From NCBI RefSeq assembly GCF_020172085.1, contig NZ_JAIVAT010000009.1, positions 124,001-188,000 on the forward strand: a DNA stretch of 64,000 nt. The letters run 5' to 3'. The position numbers and the translations under genes are program-made. The stretch comes from Rossellomorea aquimaris (lineage in GTDB: Bacteria > Bacillota > Bacilli > Bacillales > Bacillaceae_B). Below are positions 58,457-64,000 of the stretch, piece by piece; the stretch's first letter is position 1, and each line of letters starts with the position of its first letter. The notes beneath the pieces are model-generated. The model did no database searches. It was given only the letters and a program-made list of their open reading frames with translations, and was not told the DNA's origin.

Positions 58457-59419
58457 TCAAGGGTTTGTATCTTTAAGATAAGAATAAATAATATCCGCGA
58501 CTTTTTCTGTGTTATGACGAACGAGATGGTTGTCATAAGAGAGAATCTCTTCGGCAATCACTTCCAGCCCCATAGCCTTTAATTTATCCACATCAAAGTG
58601 AACGGGGCTCGCCTGTTCTTCATTATATCTTTCCTGCACCTCTTTGGGCACCTGCTTTTTGTTCACCAAGATATAATCGATGCTCGGCGTTTCCAAATGA
58701 TCGTATAAAGCCTTCACGTGGTCGCTTGCTGAATAATCCAGGGTCTCCCCCGCCTGTGTCATGATGTTGCAAATATACATCTTCTTCGCTTCCGCCCTGC
58801 AGACGGCTTCGCCAATTCCAGGGACAAGAAGATTCGGTAAGATACTAGTATATAGGCTTCCCGGTCCCATCACAATTAAATCAGCTTCCTTGATGGCACG
58901 CAGGGTTTCCCCTAACGCCTTGATGCTGTCCGGCTTCAGGAAGACACGTTTGATTTTCTTCCCGGCTTTCGGGATAGCGGACTCTCCCGTCACAATCGTT
59001 CCATCTTCCATTTCAGCCTTCAAGATGACACTTTGATTCGCCGACGGCAGCACCTTGCCCTTCACATTCAACACCCTGCTCATTTCCTGGATCGCATGAA
59101 CGAAGTCCCCAGTGATGGAGGCGAGTGCCGCAATGATCAGATTTCCCAGTGCATGGCCGGAAAGTTCATTCGTCGTTTCAAAACGATGCTGAAACATTTG
59201 TTCAACCAATGGCTCTACTTCTGAAAGAGCAGCAAGGACATTCCGTATATCCCCCGGTGGAGGTATATCCAAGCTGTCCCGCAAACGACCGGAACTGCCA
59301 CCGTCATCAGCGACGGTGACGATGGCCGATATATCAATCGGGTGTCGTTTCAATCCCCTGAGAAGGACCGGTAAGCCCGTTCCTCCCCCGATTACGACGA
59401 CCTTGGGTGTATGTGTCAT
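58457..59419 (-). CDS. yvcK: Gluconeogenesis/morphology factor YvcK
   Basis: This 320-residue protein of the CofD-like family starts with [17 protein letters not shown] and has [14 protein letters not shown] and [19 protein letters not shown]. It binds UDP-sugars in Bacillus and is needed for growth and cell shape on gluconeogenic carbon sources. It overlaps the end of rapZ by ATGA. Confidence 0.96.
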   Translation of the reverse strand: MTHTPKVVVIGGGTGLPVLLRGLKRHPIDISAIVTVADDGGSSGRLRDSLDIPPPGDIRNVLAALSEVEPLVEQMFQHRFETTNELSGHALGNLIIAALASITGDFVHAIQEMSRVLNVKGKVLPSANQSVILKAEMEDGTIVTGESAIPKAGKKIKRVFLKPDSIKALGETLRAIKEADLIVMGPGSLYTSILPNLLVPGIGEAVCRAEAKKMYICNIMTQAGETLDYSASDHVKALYDHLETPSIDYILVNKKQVPKEVQERYNEEQASPVHFDVDKLKAMGLEVIAEEILSYDNHLVRHNTEKVADIIYSYLKDTNP

Positions 59420-60309
59420 GTTGTTAGACCCTTTCTCTTCTGAATGTCTCGATGAGAAATTTTCGTTTGATAGTCTTTTTCAAAATGATGTCCAAGATAT
59501 TCTGCTAACGCAACCGAACGATGCTGCCCGCCTGTACAACCGATCGCAACGACAAGCTGACTCTTTCCTTCCCGCTTGTATTGGGGAAGCATGAACGATA
59601 GCAGGTCGGTTACTTTTTCAATGAATTTATTCGTTTCATTCCATTTCAGCACATACGTCGACACTTCTTCATCCAATCCCGTCTTCGGCCTCATATGATC
59701 GATGTAATGAGGATTCGGGAGGAATCGTACATCAAATACCAGGTCGGCATCGATGGGAATCCCGTGCTTAAATCCGAATGATACGACATTCACCGTGAAA
59801 ATCGTCTTCTTATTCACCGAGAATTCCGTTAGAATTTTTTCCCGAAGCTCTCTTGGCTTCATAGTGGAAGTGGTATATATCAACTGCGCGCGCCCCTTCA
59901 ACTCTTCAAGAAGCTCCCTTTCCTGACGGATCCCTTCAAGGGGCAGTCCCGAAGGAGCCAGCGGATGGGAACGGCGCGTTTCCTTGTATCGTCTGACAAG
60001 GGAAGAATCATCTGCATCGAGATAAAGGATCTGAGGGGATACCCATGAGGTTTCCGCCAGTTCGTCTAATGCTTTGAATAGATGATCGAAGAACTCTCTT
60101 CCTCTGAGGTCCATGACAAGGGCGACCTTATTCATTTTATTACCGGACTCTTTCATCAGTTCCAAGAATTTTGGAAGAAGAGTGGGTGGTAGATTGTCCA
60201 CACAGAAGAATCCTAAATCCTCAAAGCTCTGAATGGCAACAGTCTTACCTGCCCCGGACATCCCCGTTATGATGACCAATTGAACGTCGTTTGTAGAACC
60301 TGTACTCAT
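59416..60309 (-). CDS. rapZ: RapZ-family nucleotide-binding protein (YvcJ)
   Basis: This 297-residue P-loop protein has Walker [11 protein letters not shown] near residue 15, DLRGREFFD, and the C-terminal block [20 protein letters not shown], all typical of RapZ. It hydrolyses GTP or ATP; in Bacillus it affects competence. ATG 60309 lies eight bases after AAGGTGG; a GTG four codons earlier falls in that site. Confidence 0.95.
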   Translation of the reverse strand: MSTGSTNDVQLVIITGMSGAGKTVAIQSFEDLGFFCVDNLPPTLLPKFLELMKESGNKMNKVALVMDLRGREFFDHLFKALDELAETSWVSPQILYLDADDSSLVRRYKETRRSHPLAPSGLPLEGIRQERELLEELKGRAQLIYTTSTMKPRELREKILTEFSVNKKTIFTVNVVSFGFKHGIPIDADLVFDVRFLPNPHYIDHMRPKTGLDEEVSTYVLKWNETNKFIEKVTDLLSFMLPQYKREGKSQLVVAIGCTGGQHRSVALAEYLGHHFEKDYQTKISHRDIQKRKGLTT

Positions 60310-60355
60310 ACTCTTCCCCACCTTAATCGTAATGATCTATATAAAAGTTCGTTGT

Positions 60356-60823
60356 TTAACTTGGATCCAGTCGATATGACAATAATTTAAAATCAGGAGT
60401 ATAGGTAAACGTTCCATAAATCGTATTCTTTCCATGCAAGAGGTAGTCGAGAATATGATAATCTCCTTCAGCCATCGGCAAATTCTTGATCTCTTCGATT
60501 GGATGCCATTTGATCTTGCCTTCTTCTGATTCCTGCAGATTGACTCCATCTGCTTCTGTTGCAAAGAAGGAGAACATCATCCACTCCGATACGATTTGAT
60601 CGCCATCTTTGATGATAAACGTAAAGACGCCTTTCAAATCAGGATTTTTCAAGTAAATACCCGTTTCCTCACGATATTCGCGAATCACGGCATCCCTGAT
60701 CGATTCACCAGACTCCATCTTTCCACCAGGAGCGACCCACCAGTTCCTTCTTGGTTTTTGGAGAAGGAGCACCTTGTCCCCATCCAGATATAAACAATTT
60801 GTGACACGTTGCACTACCTTCAC
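60356..60823 (-). CDS. Nudix hydrolase YvcI
   Basis: This 155-residue hydrolase has a full Nudix box, GGKMESGESIRDAVIREYRE followed by ETGI, matching GX5EX7REUXEEXGU. Such enzymes cleave nucleoside diphosphate derivatives; the substrate is unknown. The start is GTG, either 60823 or three codons later (60814), the second having the better placed GAGGTG. It is the first gene of the yvcI-rapZ-yvcK-whiA-crh cluster. Confidence 0.92.
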   Translation of the reverse strand: MKVVQRVTNCLYLDGDKVLLLQKPRRNWWVAPGGKMESGESIRDAVIREYREETGIYLKNPDLKGVFTFIIKDGDQIVSEWMMFSFFATEADGVNLQESEEGKIKWHPIEEIKNLPMAEGDYHILDYLLHGKNTIYGTFTYTPDFKLLSYRLDPS

Positions 60824-61040
60824 CTCAATCTTGATGATTCGGGAGTGATATATGCATCCATCCCATTTACAGTCAATCTCGTTGCTTACATTATACTATG
60901 ATTGTAGACAAGCTACAATGTCTTGGCTTGCGGAGGAACATGTCGAATGGAATCGAAAGATAATAGGACAGGTTTTGACAGGATCAGTTGTTGTATATCA
61001 TTGATACAGAGCACTGGAGTGACTATAACAGGTAAAAAAG
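60824..61040. other. Intergenic gap upstream of the nudix gene
   Basis: Holds the promoter at 60890-60918 and one arm (60971-60984) of a 14-bp inverted repeat whose partner is at 61226-61239. A plus-strand reading frame here has no supporting signal. Confidence 0.35.
60890..60918 (-). promoter_or_regulatory. SigA promoter of the nudix-rapZ-yvcK-whiA-crh cluster
   Basis: On the minus strand TTGTAG (60913-60918) and TATAAT (60890-60895) are 17 bp apart. Confidence 0.65.
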
Positions 61041-61073
61041 AGCAAAAAAATAGACACAGGCGAGTCCTGTGTC
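61041..61073 (-). terminator. Terminator downstream of the SGNH hydrolase gene
   Basis: The stem GACACAGG/CCTGTGTC (61053-61060 with 61066-61073) is followed on the minus strand by TATTTTTTTG. Confidence 0.8.
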
Positions 61074-61242
61074 GTCTACGGGATTTATTACTTAAAAGGG
61101 GGTCAATTTCTTATTTTCTATATTACCCGAAAATTGTTTCACTAGTGTTACAACAGATTTAAAACGGTATTACGGAATGTTAATGTTTCCAACGAGATTT
61201 TACAATTTCTCTCGAATCCTCGCGAATCCTGTCAAAACCAGG

Positions 61243-61959
61243 TTAAAAGTCATAGTTCTTCATAATCCGATCTGCAATTAATTCATACCCTTTCCCATTG
61301 GGATGCAGGGAGTCATGAAAATAGTTCTCTTTGGACTTCCCTTTAAACAATGGATTCGTAGAAACGTATTTCACATTTTCATGCTTTTTAACTTCTTTCA
61401 TCATCGATTTATTCCAATCGTCCACGTATGCTTCGATCTTATCACTGTCCTTGTCCGGATATGGATTATATAAGCCCAAAACGATAATGTCCGCATCCTT
61501 ATTCGCTGTCCCGACAATATTCAGGGTTTTATCCAGATGGTCGAGAAAATCCTTTTTTGCATCCATGATTTCGTCGTGATGTAAAGGAAACAGGTCTCCA
61601 CCATTGTTTTTAATTAAATCATTGGTTCCGATATTGATGATAAATACATCCGCTTCACTTAAATCCTCGGCAACATCGGGCTTCACGATCTGAGCGAGTA
61701 ACTGATCCGACTGCTGCCCGGGTATCCCAAGATTTTGAAAGTGATACGACCTCTTCGTATGTTGTTGATTTACTTTCTCTTCTAATCGGCCGATATAACC
61801 TTCTTCTTTCTTATCACCGTATCCATATGTGAGAGAATCGCCTAAAGCAATGACACGTTTCTTCGTAGATGACTCCGTCTCGTCGGCAAAAAAACTGAAA
61901 TAGATGACGGGGATAAGGGCAAATAAGACAGCGATTGCTGCAAATTTCAGCACTTTCAT
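61243..61959 (-). CDS. Secreted or membrane-anchored SGNH/GDSL hydrolase
   Basis: This 238-residue esterase or lipase-like enzyme has an N-terminal hydrophobic helix (about 5-25). Block I is ALGDSLTYGYG (Ser42), block III IGTNDLI, and block V DSLHPNGKGY (Asp216, His219). The family includes lysophospholipases and acetyl-esterases. ATG 61959 is preferred; an upstream TTG in frame precedes the GGAAGG site. Substrate unknown. Confidence 0.88.
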   Translation of the reverse strand: MKVLKFAAIAVLFALIPVIYFSFFADETESSTKKRVIALGDSLTYGYGDKKEEGYIGRLEEKVNQQHTKRSYHFQNLGIPGQQSDQLLAQIVKPDVAEDLSEADVFIINIGTNDLIKNNGGDLFPLHHDEIMDAKKDFLDHLDKTLNIVGTANKDADIIVLGLYNPYPDKDSDKIEAYVDDWNKSMMKEVKKHENVKYVSTNPLFKGKSKENYFHDSLHPNGKGYELIADRIMKNYDF

Positions 61960-62195
61960 AGTTGATCCAACCTTCCGCAATAAACTTTAGATGACGTTCA
62001 TAATAGACGTTATTCCCTTTTGGAAGAGGTGTAATCTTGTTTATTTTTGGAAGTGTGGTGGTAGGATTGGTTATCATGTTTTTTCAGGTTAGAAATTGAT
62101 ATTTCTTTATGATTGTTGAGATGATTCTCGTTGAATTTTCGTGAGGAGCGGTATCTCCCACATGCTTAGCGGGGTATGATCGGGGAGGCGTTCAG

Positions 62196-62318
62196 AGAAA
62201 TCCGGCCGATTCGGGCAAGAAACAAGCCGAAACGGACGAGAATTCAGCTGTTTTCGAGTTAGATCCAGCCGAAATCGGAAATAAACCAGCCGATTTACAT
62301 TTTAGCAGCACATCCCCC
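62196..62318. repeat. Array of GCYGGATT-type units, copy 2 (opposite orientation)
   Basis: Words AATCCGGCCGA, AAGCCGAAACGGACG, ATCCAGCCGAAATC and ACCAGCCGATTT recur over about 120 bp, the reverse complement of the units at 34009-34110. It fills the gap between the SGNH hydrolase and tnrA genes. Confidence 0.6.
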
Positions 62319-62350
62319 CACGACCCCAGCCAGAGGTCCGTCCCTCTCAT

Positions 62351-62665
62351 TCATTTCTTCTGTACCCCGAACCGCGCATTCAACTGTCCCTTGATCATTT
62401 TTTGCTTTGCTTCTTTTCTCTCTTTTCTCGTTAGTTCATATTTGATTTCCTTCGTCGTTACTCCTTCTTCACGCTGATCGGCGATATCCATCAATCGTTC
62501 CACATCAGAAAAGGAGTACTTCCGATAGCCCCTGTTGGAGCGATGTGGAAAGATCAGGTTTTTCTCTTCATAGTAGCGGATCTTCCTCTCGGTCAAACCG
62601 GTCAATTCGCTCACAACTCCGATGGATATCACTTTTTTATCCTTATAGGAAGGTTCATTGTCCAC
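62351..62665 (-). CDS. tnrA: MerR-family nitrogen regulator TnrA
   Basis: This 104-residue MerR-type regulator starts [19 protein letters not shown], with the winged helix [20 protein letters not shown]. Its C-terminal GQLNARF is the glutamine-synthetase-interacting tail of TnrA. TnrA activates nitrogen-scavenging genes when feedback-inhibited glutamine synthetase is absent. GTG at 62665 is the start after AGGAGG. Two sites resembling the TnrA/GlnR box TGTNAN7TNACA lie upstream, fitting autoregulation. It could be confused with GlnR, but there is no glnA next to it. Confidence 0.9.
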   Translation of the reverse strand: MDNEPSYKDKKVISIGVVSELTGLTERKIRYYEEKNLIFPHRSNRGYRKYSFSDVERLMDIADQREEGVTTKEIKYELTRKERKEAKQKMIKGQLNARFGVQKK

Positions 62666-62734
62666 GTTGTCCTCATCCTCCTAAACAGGGAATATCTTGA
62701 TTATACATGTCTCCTACTCCTCTTTGGACTATTA

Positions 62735-62751
62735 TGTTAGAAAACTTGACA
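62735..62751. promoter_or_regulatory. TnrA/GlnR box
   Basis: TGTTA-GAAAACT-TGACA fits TGTNAN7TNACA perfectly. It lies between the divergent tnrA and FbpA-like genes. Confidence 0.82.
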
Positions 62752-62764
62752 AAGAATTCTAAAT

Positions 62765-62781
62765 TGGTAGAAAACTTTACA
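62765..62781. promoter_or_regulatory. Second, degenerate TnrA/GlnR box
   Basis: TGGTA-GAAAACT-TTACA matches with one mismatch and lies exactly 30 bp from the first box, with the same central GAAAACT. Confidence 0.6.
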
Positions 62782-62847
62782 AGGTAGATGATTTATCATG
62801 AAAACCACCTTACACTACCAATAAGAATTCAAAAGGAGTGAACACGC

Positions 62848-63000
62848 ATGCCCTTTTTACGTGAAGCCGTTGAACGACAGAGGCAGCAATTTATTCGTCG
62901 GTTAGTAGAAGCTGGTGTTTACAAGTCATGTGATAAAGGATTACAGAAGCTGACGCTTTCGGAGTTGGTGTATGTGTTTAATAAGCATAAGAAGAATTGA
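62848..63000 (+). CDS. Small basic protein of the FbpA family
   Basis: This 50-residue gene starts at ATG 62848, seven bases after AAAAGGAGTG. The product, MPFLREAVERQRQQFIRRL onward, with VYK..DKGLQKLTLSELVYVF, matches the Fur-regulated basic protein FbpA pattern (basic helix, then a LTLSEL segment). In Bacillus subtilis FbpA helps the FsrA small RNA in iron sparing. No convincing Fur box precedes it; only a loose ATGATTTATCAT palindrome (near 62788-62799) and the TnrA boxes do. Confidence 0.75.
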   Translation: MPFLREAVERQRQQFIRRLVEAGVYKSCDKGLQKLTLSELVYVFNKHKKN

Positions 63001-63003
63001 CTT

Positions 63004-63050
63004 ATAAAAAAAGCCTTACGAAAGGTGAATCCCTTTCGTAAGGCTTTTAT
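63004..63050. terminator. Bidirectional terminator between the FbpA-like gene and trxB
   Basis: The perfect 16-bp stem AAAGCCTTACGAAAGG/CCTTTCGTAAGGCTTT (63010-63025 with 63032-63047) has a T-rich tail on both strands (TTTTATAATT and TTTTTTTATAAG). Confidence 0.9.
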
Positions 63051-63053
63051 AAT

Positions 63054-64000
<947 letters not shown>

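Noticed and set aside
60923..61162. 79-codon plus-strand frame between the nudix and SGNH genes
   Set aside because: Runs through a minus-strand terminator, has no ribosome site and no family likeness.

Overview
The window reads as chromosomal DNA of an aerobic, low-to-mid GC Gram-positive of the family Bacillaceae. The evidence is Bacillus-type core gene order (cggR-gapA-pgk-tpiA-gpmI-eno, secG-esterase-rnr-smpB-ssrA, a clpP region with a tRNA-Arg, nudix-rapZ-yvcK-whiA-crh, trxB), strong AGGAGG-type ribosome sites, SigA-type promoters, and recognisable CtsR, CggR, Fur and TnrA sites. I cannot fix genus or species. Most genes lie on the minus strand.

Layout. 1-12.3 kb: three secreted subtilisin-family (S8) proteases in tandem (the first cut by the window edge, the third with a dockerin-like C-terminus), then an RNPP-type HTH/TPR regulator. 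12.7-18 kb: aspartase with a palindrome over its promoter, a LysM protein, a small CcoN-like membrane protein, a VOC protein, and a Fur-box-controlled pair (siderophore-type acetyltransferase plus esterase). 18.1-22.1 kb: the quinol oxidase operon qoxABCD. 22.4-28.1 kb: copper homeostasis (copY-type repressor with two cop boxes, copZ, copA, a glutaredoxin-like protein, a Csp-type copper-storage protein) and a permease.

28.2-33.3 kb: a LAGLIDADG endonuclease gene, then ssrA (tmRNA) with a 276-nt group I intron in its T-loop, smpB, rnr and a carboxylesterase. 33.6-41.4 kb: secG and the glycolytic operon behind a CggR operator. 41.5-44.2 kb: a glutaredoxin-like protein, rpoN (sigma-54) and a DEDDh exonuclease. 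44.7-46 kb: tRNA-Arg(CCG) and clpP under a CtsR box.

46-56.5 kb: a tightly coupled six-gene operon. It joins phosphorelay and cyclic-di-GMP signalling (HPt-REC-GGDEF-REC protein, lone receiver, hybrid kinase) to a membrane GT2 polysaccharide synthase, a membrane HEAT protein and a 1077-residue membrane-anchored glycosidase-like protein. I read it as a regulated exopolysaccharide system and consider it, with the tmRNA intron, the best candidate here for something under-described. 57.1-64 kb: crh, whiA, yvcK, rapZ, a nudix gene, an SGNH hydrolase, tnrA, a small FbpA-like gene and trxB (start codon cut by the window edge).

Intergenic space holds at least two dispersed repeat families: a roughly 130-bp palindromic element (near 26.7, 43.4 and 56.9 kb, with shortened forms near 12.45 and 45.0 kb) and arrays of a GCYGGATT-type unit (near 34.05 and 62.25 kb). 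I saw no CRISPR array, prophage, transposase or rRNA.
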